Shown: one piece after another, positions 1 through 9,309 of the stretch
Layout: the number at the start of each line of letters is the position of its first letter
Position numbering within the stretch: position 1 is the stretch's first letter
Assembly: GCA_973895155.1 (NCBI GenBank)
Contig: OZ316899.1
Location: forward strand, 12,214,001 to 12,278,000
Source of the DNA: Marsupella aquatica
Lineage: Eukaryota; Marchantiophyta
Direction: 5' to 3'
Length of the DNA stretch: 64,000 nt
The notes under the pieces: generated by a model
The model's database searches: none
Told to the model about the DNA's origin: nothing
The model's input: only the letters and a program-made list of their open reading frames with translations
Program-made: the position numbers and the translations under genes

Positions 1-495
1 CCGAAGTCAAGCTCTCTGTTGTCAAGTGTGACTGGGGGCAAAGCCATGCAGTTGGTGGCAGACTTGGCAAAGACGTTCATGGGGCCAGGCGATAATAAAG
101 TTAAAACCCTTAAAGCCACTCCGGAGGAAGTCAAGAGCATGGCTGCTCACATTTGTGGTACTGTGGCCCTGAAGGCAGCAGTGGTAGAGGTAAGTACTGC
201 GGATCAACTTGGAGCTGCAGTAACAGGTTTAGACAATGGTACTGCTTCTATGGACACATAGAACGTGAAACCGTGGGTTATCAAGACCGAGCGCATCGGG
301 GAAAAGGCTTGGATTGAGGAAGTTAAGGCAAAGGCTCTCCAAGCCGTTTCCCAGGAGGATGCGGATGTAGATGCAGATGCCAATGTCGAGACCGATGCCG
401 GGGCCGGCAAAATAGAAGCCGAAGGGGTCGGGCCGGGGCCAATGGCAGGAGAAGGTGCAGAGTCGGAAGATTCGGACTTACCCCCGGTCATCTGA
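1..495 (+). pseudogene. C-terminal fragment of an LTR-associated ORF
   Basis: One frame is open across this stretch except for a TAG at 259-261. The first half (reading around KATPEEVKSMAAHICG) is clearly related to the region near 5440-5570 in the second pseudogene of this window (QATKAEVESMAPALCK), so this is the tail of another copy of the same retroelement-linked protein. The second half is acidic and low in complexity (repeated DAD and GAGxG), ending in DLPPVI and a TGA. The 5' part lies outside the window. No catalytic motif is visible and the function is unknown. The relationship to the second copy is seen directly; the link to an LTR element is inferred from the flanking sequence. Confidence 0.5.
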
Positions 496-1965
496 CAATT
501 AAGGAGGGCCAGTCATTGGTTGGAAGGAGGACGTGGCGGCAGGAGGAGGGCTTGGGCCAGAAGGGCGCGGCAGTTGTAGGATGGGACAGGGCAAGTAGCG
601 CCCTGTCGGCTTAGATAGTAGTAGATGCTCGGTTCACACAGGGTTCCGGGCTATTCAAGTTTTTAGGTGATAGTTTTATTTTAGGATTATCGCGGTGGAA
701 GGCCGTGTGTGGTGGTTAGGATCTCTGTTGTTTTTTTTGAAAGCGCTGCAAGGATAAAAACCTGGGCAGCGTGGTTTCAGGGGCTTTTTCTTAGTCAAGG
801 CTTTAGTGTTAATCTGTAGTGTTGTAAACACAAGAAGCTCTCGGCTAAATCTAGACCGCAGGGTATCAGTAAACCACCAGTTCCCTTGGATTTATGAGCA
901 ATTGTTTGAATTGAGTTGGCCTCGTTGCATAGTTCGCAGATTCTTGCCATCCAAGAAGTTGAGTGTTATGATATCTGTTGCTTGATCGATTTGAGTCAGA
1001 TAGGGTGAACTGTTGAGCAAAATACAATTGCATTGCCTTGATTGGAGACTGCCCAAATCAAACTCTGAGAGAAAAGTGAGGATTGAGAGTGTTAGTCGGT
1101 GAAGTGTGGGTTGAGTCAGTCTGAAAAAGACCTTCAGCCGGCTTAAGAAATTAAGCCGTAGAGGTACATTCCGGGGGCGAAATACAAATATACCTGAAGA
1201 AGTTAAAGAGGAATTAGGTGTCTCAGTTGTGCACAATTCACAAGCCCAGTGAAAGAATCGGTCCGGTAAGTGTGGACCCAAGGAGAGTATCGCGTTTCCA
1301 AGCTGAATAGCTGCCGTAAGGAAAGAGGACCGACATAACCAAGTGGTTTATGATCGGTTGAGGGTAGTTCTCGGTGTTAGAGGTCTTGGGAATCGTGCCA
1401 CACTTATTCATGACACAAAGTACCGATTGGATACAGAAGTGATTGATTACTAGTCTCCACTCAGTACCTTGGAAGGAAAAGTTGAGACATGTTGACGGCA
1501 TTTTAGTAATCATCCTAGTACCGTAATCCTTTCCAGAAATGTTCTTGCAGATATACCACCTAAATCATATCAAATGAAGTTATGTTGAGGAGTAACCTTG
1601 GTTGTTTCCTAACTCCCTCACCATACCTCAAGATTTTCATTGTGTTTTGTTAATTGTTTCCATTTGTTAATTTTATTTACAATGTTAAGCAAACATTCAA
1701 AACTATGCCTTGCTGAGCAACCAAAGTAAAAGGCTCACCTTTGTGTTTTTGTTACTTAAGTCATTCATAAGTGCTAAATCATAGAAAATCATTCCTTACA
1801 TGTTCTTCCATGGGAACGAATACCGAGTTTTGGATCTTAAATGTTTATTTATGTCCCTAGTGTGATACTACAAAAAGAGCAGCCCGAGAACAATAGGAGC
1901 TTGCTCGGCTGTGGGATTTTTAGAAGTCTGCTTTTTTAGGAGGAAAGTTCATCAAGGCGGAATTC
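496..1965. other. LTR-like non-coding sequence
   Basis: No credible gene. Stretches here resemble the two sequences flanking the 11-kb transposon: the motif around GAGTTGGCCT and the following cagat block near 920-945 recurs near 7005-7035, and the CTGCCCAAATCAA block near 1048 recurs in altered form near 18286. This is therefore probably the 3' part of a second copy of the LTR into which the 11-kb element inserted. Exact LTR ends were not found. Confidence 0.4.
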
Positions 1966-2811
1966 TTGTGGACACCTACTGCCGATGAGCTTGACGATCT
2001 TCTAATTCAAGAGAACAGAATCATCGGCATTTGTCAAGCCATCAACAACTTCAACGACAAACATTGGGACTTGAAGGGTTGCACGGAGACGTGGACAAAA
2101 GCAACAGTGTTGGGGGAATCGTCAGGAGCGGCCAAAATGAAAAGGAAGATGGCCATCAACAAAGGAACCACACTAGCCAAAAGGACAAGGTTGACAGCAT
2201 CAAGAAGGTTGTCCGAGCAAGGAAGACATAGGCAAGAGGAAGCCAAGGAACAAGAGGTTGACCTAGTCAATGCCTCAACCAAGATCTACAGGAGGGACTT
2301 CTGTCTCACTCCCAAGGTGATAGCTGAAGTATTTGGCTTGCCAATGGGCAACAAGACCAAGGTAGAAACCCAAAAGAACTTGCTGGACAAGGAGTTTAGA
2401 TCGTTCCCGGGGCCATCAACAAAGAATGGCTTCTTCCGAACCACCTACACCAACCCGCACATTGGAGAAATGATTGATTTCTTGCGGGTAACAATGCATT
2501 GCAACTTTCTAAGACTAGAGATCGGCAAGGCATAGGTTTACTTGGTAGAGAGGCCAGACCCAAGCCGGGACTACAACGAGTACCTCCTCAACCAACTGAA
2601 GAAAATACTGAGGGAGGAACAGCAAGTGATAAGCCAGGGGAGCGTGTTCCGGCTGGTTATCATATGCCGCTTTTGTGCCGATATGCTAAAGTCAAATCTT
2701 TGCACCAATACTTCCCCTGTAGGCAAGGGCAACGGAAGAGGAGTTGGAGCCAAGGCCGGCAGCAAGGAAACCCAAACCGCCCGGCAACCCCACGATATTG
2801 CAGATCTTTAG
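1966..2811 (+). pseudogene. FGLP-motif ORF of the LTR-associated family
   Basis: A single frame runs through here with one TAG at 2533-2535. It holds a basic region (KMKRKMAINKG) and then LTPKVIAEVFGLPMG, the same layout as the LTR-encoded ORFs at 26898, 34522 and 44308 (MSLT...IFGLPEG) and in reverse at 59739. I use this LT-x7-8-FGLP-x-G signature to define the family. It vaguely recalls the LGLP motif of the plant mobile domain, but that is only an inference. A real ATG start is not obvious; the frame opens at a TTG. The protein is probably non-functional here. Confidence 0.45.
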
Positions 2812-3204
2812 GCCAACGCCAGTACCCAAGCCGATGCATCAACCGGCCATGCAGAACCTCTTGCAGATGATCCAAAAGGAGAAAATGGCAACGGTAGCAA
2901 AGGCACCGGCCCAGGGCATGGTTGGGGTGGGAAGCACCGGAAGACCCACCAAACCAGATTCGTTTGTTGGGCCGTAGAGAGGAGGAGGCCGGAAGACGAG
3001 ACGGGGGTGCGGACTCCCAAGGGAGCCTTGAGACCGGAACCCAAAGGACAAGGGCCCAGGTTCCTAGTCATGATGAGGAGAGAAGAAGGCGGGTGTGGGA
3101 GTCAGAGGAGAGAATCACACACCTGCACAGTACCTGATAGGATGCCGCATTTGCGGCTAGCACAAGAGAGGATCCGCAGGCACCAGTACTCCAGGCCGGA
3201 AGGG
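2812..3204. other. No clear gene
   Basis: Short overlapping open stretches rich in P, R and G are present in several frames, as expected for GC-rich sequence. They resemble the proline-rich linker that follows the FGLP module in related copies, but I cannot support one frame. Confidence 0.3.
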
Positions 3205-4005
3205 AGGGCGTTGTCGCGAGGACTTAAAGTTAGGGGCTCCTTGGGCAAACTATGCATTTTTGGCTGCGATTGGGACAGGTGACAAGCACTTTTCGAAGTG
3301 AACTCTCACTCCTTTATATTTTTTTACTTTTCTCACAAAGGTTACAATAGGTGCCCTCGAGTAAGCTTGCCCGCAAGAGTCTGGTAGCTGGCCCTACGGC
3401 GGGCCGCTACCTCTAACTTGTTGAGTAGAACTCCTGGAGTGACTAACTACTCAAAATCTGACGGAAAAACTATCCTCCTTAGCTCACAAAACCAAAACTT
3501 GACTAGCTACTCCACTAGTCTAAAACAGCTCACACGGAACTCGGGCCTGGACCAACAAGGCTCCCAACTCAAGAAATCCCTGCCTGGATCGACGAGGCTC
3601 CAAACTTGAGAAATCCCCGCCTGGATCCAAAACTCCACACCTGGATCCAACACTTGCCCAAAACTCCAAAACCGCCGCACAATAGTTGAGTTCTGCAGAA
3701 CGGAGCGAAACTCACAAAACGCAACTCAACAGATCTCAATAGACAACCGCCAACCTCAATGAGCCGAGGCTCAAGTCTTAAGTAGCATTGGATGAGCCAG
3801 CCGCCATCAGCGAGGCTCATCCAAACTCCAAGCCTGGTGACTAACCCAAACACCAAACCTGGTGACGACGAGTCACCCAATCACCAAACCTCAATCCATC
3901 CAACCAAGCAGCCCCTCCGAGTTAGCATGCACGCAACCCAATCGGGAGGCCTCGCCCATCATCCCCTATAAAAGCCATTCCTGAGCCAAAATCTTTTGGC
4001 ACGAC
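3205..4005 (+). repeat. Promoter-bearing repeat, inverted copy at 49721-50500
   Basis: This block of about 0.8 kb is repeated in reverse complement at 49721-50500. Shared segments include the GGCCCTACGGCGGGCCGC palindrome-like block near 3392, the AAAGGTTACAATAGGTGCCC segment near 3338, and the TATA segment followed by TTTTGGCACGAC at the end. It ends just before the ATG at 4009, so it looks like the promoter part of an LTR or a promoter module shared by two elements. Identity is high by eye but not calculated. Confidence 0.65.
3967..3974 (+). promoter_or_regulatory. TATA box
   Basis: TATAAAAG lies 35 bases upstream of the ATG at 4009, in a compositionally normal core-promoter setting. The same octamer is conserved in the inverted copy at 49751-49758 on the minus strand. 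Confidence 0.5.
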
Positions 4006-4008
4006 AGC

Positions 4009-6106
4009 ATGGAGGAATACAATGAGGATGATTTTGGCTACGGGTCAGATTGTTTGGTACCAAGGGTGCGGACCTGTGGCTGTTTCATTCCCACACTTCC
4101 AAGAGTGGTGTGTGGGGACCCGCAACAACAGAAAAGCCCAGAGTCTCCCCCACCAGATGTCCCTCCGCCAAATTACAATGGGAGAAAACAGGCCGACCAA
4201 GAGTTGCAAGAGCAACTACGGGAATTGGAGAGGGCAACCCTAGCCAAGGAGAAGGATTTTCCAGGCGGAGGATGGCCGGAGGAATTTGGCCGCTTGCAGA
4301 GAACCAAGCTGGGCCCTTGCCCACGTTTGACAAGATCCAAAGGGCAACCTGGGAACAAAGGCCGCGTTGGGAGATGCCGGCATCTCCTAACCACTCCACC
4401 TATGCACGTTCTAGAGCCCTGGAGTATGGGAGGATGTGCGGAGTACTAGCCCTTGATGTCTTTGGCGAGGAGTTAGAGACGGGGCCTTTTCTCAATAGAG
4501 GTTGGAGAAAAGCGGGTTGGAGGAAGCACTAGCCTTGGAGAGGATGAAAAAGGAGGAAGTCATCCTACGGCTTAGAGAAAATGAAGTCGAGGCTGGAGAT
4601 CCAAAGGCCGCCAAGCTGACTGGGGACAAGCTACAGGTCAAGAAATAAACATCATGCAAAAGCAATTGGATACGGCCAAGGCTGATACCCAGTTAATTGA
4701 GAGTCAACTCGCCTAGACCCAGGGGCATTTGGCCAAAGCCCGTAAGGAGAAGGAGAAGTGGAAGCAGGAGCTTAAAAATGCGGAAGCAACTCACCTAACG
4801 TCCTTCAACAAAGCCATGGTTGAGACACAGAGGAAGGAGCAGGCATATAAGGAGGAAATCAAAGAATTTCACAGGGCCCTCCATCAGAAAAAGGACAACT
4901 TTGATGACGCCTACAGGAGCATCGACAAGTTAAAAGAAGAACTCAAAACCTTGTTGGCCAACTTTCAAGCCAACCTACGTAAGAAGGATGACATGCTCGA
5001 TCAAACCTCCTAGAAGATGAATGAGATTGAGTTTGATGTCGTCCATGAGCTCAACGCAGAGCTGAAAGCCACCCAAGAGGAGAGGGCGGCCTTACGGAAG
5101 GAGTTGGACAAAAGCCTAAAGGAGTTGGAAGAGGCTCGCGAGGATTTTGGATGAGACCCTGGAGGAGTTGGAGGACGCCACGCGGAAATTGGAGAACTTT
5201 CAGAGGCGGGCGGACAACCAAATGGAGCAATTGAAGAAACTGTCCAAGGAGTTAAATCGGCAGGCTGCAACAAGTGGACCCCCGGTGCCGAGAACAGGGT
5301 TGTAGGGCGTGGTACTGACCAATCAACAAGCCGAGGTACCCTCACCTTTGCCGGAAGTAAGTAGCAAGGGGAAGGCACTGGTTGCCTGGGAAGTGGAGGA
5401 CAAGAAGAAGCAAAAACCTTCTGGGTCAGGGAGCATCACGGTTCCTCAAGCCACAAAGGCTGAGGTAGAGAGTATGGCACCGGCCTTATGCAAGGTAGTG
5501 GCGGTCAAAGTGATAGTCTTGGAGGTCGGCCAAGAAGATCGGTTGGGTGAGGCCATGACGAGCACTGACTCAAGGTTGCCAATCATTGATCTGTTAGGTA
5601 TTGCTCTTAGTCTTGTGACTCTATAGCTAACCGCAGTTAGTCTAACTCAGGTTAAGACTTAGCCAAGGTTAGCAATAGTGCTATTGTGTATATAGCCAAG
5701 GCTGGTGCCAGTCCCTGGTGAATCTTCAGTTCATTGTTGGAGTTGAGCAAGAGAGAAGTAAAGGTCTCTTGCTTTCCCATGGATGTAGCCTCGGTCATGA
5801 GGTGAACCAGGTACTCGCTGTGTCAACTACTTTGTATGGTGTTCTCATGTGCATGGTGTCTCGGGATAGGGATTATCCCTAACATGATTGGCATCAACCG
5901 CAACCTTGGGAGGATGAGACAACCCAACCCATAGGACAAGCCTATGAGGAGGACCATTACGGCAAGATGGCCGATGCCGGGACTGACAATGTCAAAGCCG
6001 CAGGGGTGGACCCACCACTGCTAGAAGTCGGGGGAGTACAAGTCGGGGGAGCAGAAGTTGGGGAAGCAGATGCCAAGGTAGGAGTGGGGCGGTCACGCCA
6101 AGGATA
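4009..6106 (+). pseudogene. Broken coiled-coil protein of the LTR-associated family
   Basis: The reading starts at a real ATG 35 bases after a TATA box, with an N-terminus rich in acidic residues and then proline (PESPPPDVPPPNY). From about 4200 to 5270 the fragments are strongly heptad-like (LQEQLRELERATLAKEKD; QELKNAEATHL; LKEELKTLLANF; LEELEDATRKLENF), giving a long coiled coil. The frame is broken by stops and shifts (for example TAG at 5011-5013 and TGA at 5152-5154). The tail near 5430-5590 matches the fragment at the left edge of the window. A 293-bp solo LTR interrupts the tail at 5592-5884, and an acidic remnant continues to about 6106. Such a coiled coil fits a structural or oligomerising accessory protein; no enzyme motif is seen. 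Confidence 0.5.
5592..5884. mobile_element. Copia-type solo LTR
   Basis: The block starts TGTTAGG and ends CCTAACA, a perfect 7-bp terminal inverted repeat of the TG...CA kind. It is 293 bp, almost the same length as the copia LTR at 21722-22017 (296 bp), which also begins TGTTAGG. Flanks are TGATC on the left and TGATT on the right, a 5-bp target duplication with one mismatch. It interrupts the coiled-coil pseudogene. Internal sequence differs clearly from the 21722 LTR, so it is a related but distinct family. Confidence 0.7.
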
Positions 6107-6140
6107 GGTTGACTTAGTCAGGAGGGGTATAGCGACGGAG

Positions 6141-6481
6141 ACAGGAAACAGGTAAACAGGATTTTTTTTTCCTGTTTTTAAATGCTGTTACCAGGAAAAA
6201 ATCACTGTTACCAGGAAAAATGACAATTTAAAAATGTCTCCTAAAACATGTTATTTCCAAAAGAAATTAACAATGCAACATTTTTGGCTAGCTTTGGGCG
6301 CTACTATTAGCAGCGCCGAGCGCTAGCAAAAAAAACTGGTCGACCGGAAAAAAAATTCAAAAAAAAAAATTCAAAAAAAATTCAAAAAAAATTCAAAAAA
6401 AATTTCCACCCATTTTCCTGTTACCAGTTTTTTTTCCTGTTACCAGTTTCTGTTATTAAATCTTGTTTCCTGTTTGCTGTC
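6141..6481. mobile_element. MITE-like inverted-repeat element
   Basis: The left end GACAGGAAACAGGTAAACAG and the reverse complement of the right end GACAGCAAACAGGAAACA match with few changes and one gap. Inside, CTGTTACCAGGAAAAA on the left faces TTTTTCCTGTTACCAG on the right, so much of the 341-bp block can fold on itself. The centre holds repeats of AAAAAAAATTC. No coding potential and no convincing target duplication were found, so the superfamily is unknown. Confidence 0.5.
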
Positions 6482-7058
6482 TTTTGTAAACACCTCGTTA
6501 GGAGCGGGTAACCTATCAGAAAATGGGATGCCTACATTGGCTGTCGAGGAAGGATTGGCGGCGTCCATTGAGGGCCAGCCACCAGCATCATGATGGTGGA
6601 GGAGTGTCGTCCCTTTTAGGGAGGGCAAACGTGGAGGTAAAGGCATGAGTGGGCAGAGCGGGCGCGGACCTCCAAATTTAGAATTAGGATCAGGACCAAG
6701 AAGCGGCCCTGATACTTAGATTAGTGGGATTGCGGATCCACTGGTAAGAGCAACACTTGTGCTCTTGCCCCGCTGTGCATAGGTAGATTCCACTTAGAGG
6801 TAGATTTGGCTTACGCAACAAGGAAATGGGTAGGTGCGTTGCCACGATATATACCTATGCAACGGGGACTTCAGGGCCTTCTTCTTAAGCAAGTTTTTAG
6901 TGCACCAGCAAGGCTGGGATCAATTAGTAAAGAGAAGCTCTTGGTTAGTTATGCAGTGACCCTTGTGTATATATATTCATGTTTCCGCATGCCTAAGAGG
7001 TGAATAGAGTTGGCCTTATGGCTTAGTTTGCAGACCTTGTGTATGAGAAGTACTCCTT
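6482..7058. other. LTR sequence left of the 11-kb transposon
   Basis: No gene. This segment and 18217-18630 both resemble parts of 500-1350, so they read as the two halves of one LTR split by the transposon insertion at 7059-7067. The right half leads directly to a primer-binding site at 18631. Confidence 0.5.
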
Positions 7059-7067
7059 GTATGGCAA

Positions 7068-7094
7068 GGGTCATTGTAGCGTGCGAGGAAACAG
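7068..7094 (+). repeat. Left terminal inverted repeat
   Basis: Begins GGGTCATTGTA and contains GTGCGAGGAAACAG at 7081-7094. It pairs with the right end at 18181-18207, with mismatches at positions 2, 4, 5, 12 and 13. A target duplication GTATGGCAA abuts it on the left. Confidence 0.8.
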
Positions 7095-7978
7095 TAAAAA
7101 AATTCCTCGCACGGGATCATTTTCTCCTTGGAATACCCAAAATTTGGCACGAAAACAACCTGGCTAGCAAAAAGTGACACTCGCTAGCCTAAAAGGAACC
7201 TTCTATTCCACCTATTTATTTAACTCCCGTTGGGTTTAAAAAGCAATCCCGACGATGCATTGGTACATATTATGTATTCCCTAGACACGAACGGTCGTCG
7301 ACGGCACCATAATTAAACATATAATTCTACAGTACATCAGGCCAGCGAAGTCGATAGCCATAACTCTGCCCATCATTCTCGCACAAAATACTCCGTGCGG
7401 TCATGACCCACACGAAAATCACTCATTAGAAATCATGGGTGTAAACCGTTGCAGCAACAGCACTAAGCCGTATCATATCACGACAGAATCCAATGTCCCC
7501 TTCCTCATGAGTGAAGCGTGAAACGCAAAACCGTTTGAGAGGATCCGAGGCTCTGAAAATGCACTATATGTCATTCGGACCTCTCGACTCATCTCCATTC
7601 CTAACAGTGTTCTTATTATTTGACTTTCATCGTCTCCTCACTCTTTCGTGATCGTCTTCGCATCGCAGAGTAACTTCAATTGAGCTTGTGTTGTCATATC
7701 CGCGGGCGAGGAGGGGATCTGGTGTTCTCGGGTGTGTCGCATTCTTGCAAAGTTTTTGTCGCACAAAGAGATGTAAGTTTGATACGGGAAGACCTCTTCA
7801 CAGCAAATAGTATTATTGTTCATGAGAAAGTCTGGTTTTCCCAGTTCTCTTTTTCCTTCTCATAGTTTTGCGCGTTTTGACTCGATGAGCTTGGATGTTT
7901 TGAATGTGACTGTTTCTATTTGGTAAACACATGTTGAGAAAGTAATCTGATACACAGAAGCGTTTGTTACAGACATAA
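7095..7978. other. Left subterminal non-coding region
   Basis: No supported gene. Near 7162-7190 a GGCTAGC...GCTAGCC hairpin with a short loop resembles one palindrome half-site pair set further apart; a similar spaced pair occurs at 18150-18172 close to the other end. Several short dyads lie between 7270 and 7320. The region probably holds transposase-binding subterminal sequence and the promoter of the gene at 7979. Confidence 0.4.
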
Positions 7979-8407
7979 ATGGCAAAAAATGATGACCCTT
8001 CCGCTCCAAAACCCAAATGGGTTCTGGAGGTCCACCGCTACAACGCCGAAACTGATGGCCCAGTGGACTCACCACCAAGCTCTCCTCCGGCAAGGAAGAG
8101 TATTACCCCTCCGCTCAAGGCTGGATCATCATCCAGTCGGGTCCCGCCAGTTGCCTCTGCTTCAACTCAGCGACCTGCACCGCCGAAGGAAACAACTTCA
8201 AGCGTTGTTTCCAGAGCACCAATGTCTTCTCGCACAAACGTATCCGTTTCTAAGGGAGTTTCAGAGAAGCGGAAGAGAGAGGAGGAGGAGTCTTACTGGA
8301 GGGACATCGACATACACAACTACTGGACATCCGACATCCTCGCTTCGTCCGATTATGATACGGATTCGGACACAGATTCAGACGCCTACAAGGCAGCATC
8401 TCCATGA
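7979..8407 (+). CDS. Small proline/serine-rich protein with acidic tail (transposon cargo)
   Basis: A 142-codon ORF from a true ATG to TGA. The protein has a short N-terminus (MAKNDDPSAPKPKWVLEV), a long P/S/T-rich disordered middle with a basic cluster (EKRKREEEE, near residue 115), an aromatic segment (YWRDIDIHNYW), and an acidic SDYDTDSDTDSDAY tail. No enzyme motif or membrane segment is seen. The tail resembles in style the acidic SDES-rich end of the ParB/methyltransferase-like protein of the same element, which may suggest a shared partner. The ORF is intact in an otherwise damaged element. A second copy of its last 24 codons lies at 8683-8754. I do not recognise the family. Confidence 0.6.
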   Translation: MAKNDDPSAPKPKWVLEVHRYNAETDGPVDSPPSSPPARKSITPPLKAGSSSSRVPPVASASTQRPAPPKETTSSVVSRAPMSSRTNVSVSKGVSEKRKREEEESYWRDIDIHNYWTSDILASSDYDTDSDTDSDAYKAASP

Positions 8408-8603
8408 ATAGTACCCTAGACGACAATCACTCCGCGTTGCAAACCCCCGTAGTTTTACAATTAATCTCTGCCAAGTCCGTGACCTTAAAATGAAATGATC
8501 GGTAGGACACGGACATTTTGTCAGTTACAGATGTTTTGATAAATATTGGACAATATTCGAATAAAGCTTCGGAAGTTTTTTCAATTTCATGAGTGCATAC
8601 CTT

Positions 8604-8621
8604 GCTAGCGAGATCGCTAGT
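8604..8621. repeat. Palindromic site 1
   Basis: GCTAGCGA-GA-TCGCTAGT: two 8-bp half sites around a 2-bp spacer, with the symmetry extending one or two bases further as TT...AA. Intergenic, between the ORF at 7979-8407 and the duplicated tail at 8683. Confidence 0.75.
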
Positions 8622-8682
8622 AAATATTGCCTATTGGTACTTGAGTGATTTCCGTTGTGGATAACATGCGAGCACAGAAAAC

Positions 8683-8754
8683 ATCCTCGCTTCCTCCGAC
8701 TATGATACAGTATCCGACTCTGACTCCGATGCGTACAAGGCAGCGAGCCCTTGA
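8683..8754 (+). pseudogene. Duplicated last exon of the small acidic-tailed gene
   Basis: The 24 codons ending in a TGA (ILASSDYDTVSDSD...AYKAASP) repeat those at 8336-8407 with only two residue changes in the aligned part. An AG preceded by a short mixed tract (GCGAGCACAG at 8668-8677) sits a few bases upstream, so it could serve as an alternative terminal exon. Synonymous differences outnumber residue changes, which suggests selection on both copies at some time. It may equally be a dead tandem duplicate. Confidence 0.5.
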
Positions 8755-9309
8755 ATAGGAAACAGTAATGGTAGTCCATGTTGTAGGGGCATAAACATTT
8801 TGTAGACTGTGTCTATTTCGTAAATCTGGGATCCGAAAAAGTTCTTCGACACTCAATGTCCAACACAGTTGTAAGGGAGAACATCTTTGTTCATTTTGAA
8901 ATAACTTCTTGAGAAGACTGCCGACTACAATGTTTGGACTTACAGTACTAGTTTTGCTAGCGACATCGCTAGTAAAACTATGCGTGACTAAAATGGTTTG
9001 TTTTCTCGAATGTATATCCCAAAAACAATTAAAATACATGAGTTATTGAACTCTACGTTATGTAGAACTTGGTCAAAAAGAAACCATTTACAGGAAACCT
9101 AAAACTTTACTTTACGGGTTTAATGCCAGAGACATCGCTAGAAAAATAAACACTATTGCCGATACGTATAGAATAGTACTAGACCCTCGCTAACATTGCA
9201 TACACAATATAATTAGTGAGGTGGAGGACTTTCCTCTGTTCTGAAAACCAAAAAGGCGACAAAATTAGGGACGTTGAAACGTTCACCTCAACGGATAATA
9301 GAGATTAAG
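8755..9309. other. Intergenic region with palindromes
   Basis: No gene. The second full palindrome is at 8956-8973 and degenerate half sites occur near 9131 (GACATCGCTAG) and 9184 (CTCGCTAAC). The region separates the small plus-strand gene from the 3' end of the minus-strand transposase gene. Confidence 0.5.
8956..8973. repeat. Palindromic site 2
   Basis: GCTAGCGA-CA-TCGCTAGT. Here the symmetry is longest: AGTTTT precedes and AAAACT follows, so each arm is 14 bases with one mismatch. Confidence 0.75.

Noticed and set aside
892-1513. Minus-strand ORFs of 129 and 91 codons
   Set aside because: No motif and no homology to other parts of the window; they lie in LTR-like sequence and are likely chance frames.
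6300-6335. Another copy of the GCTAGCGA palindrome near AGCGCCGAGCGCTAGC
   Set aside because: The half sites and spacing differ; it belongs to the MITE-like element.
7059-7070. A longer imperfect direct repeat (TCCT-T/C-GTATGGCAA-G/T-GG) flanking the 11-kb element
   Set aside because: It would need part of the right terminal repeat to be target sequence. The adjacent 9-bp GTATGGCAA with TIRs starting at G on both sides is simpler and fits the MULE superfamily; the extra similarity is probably chance.
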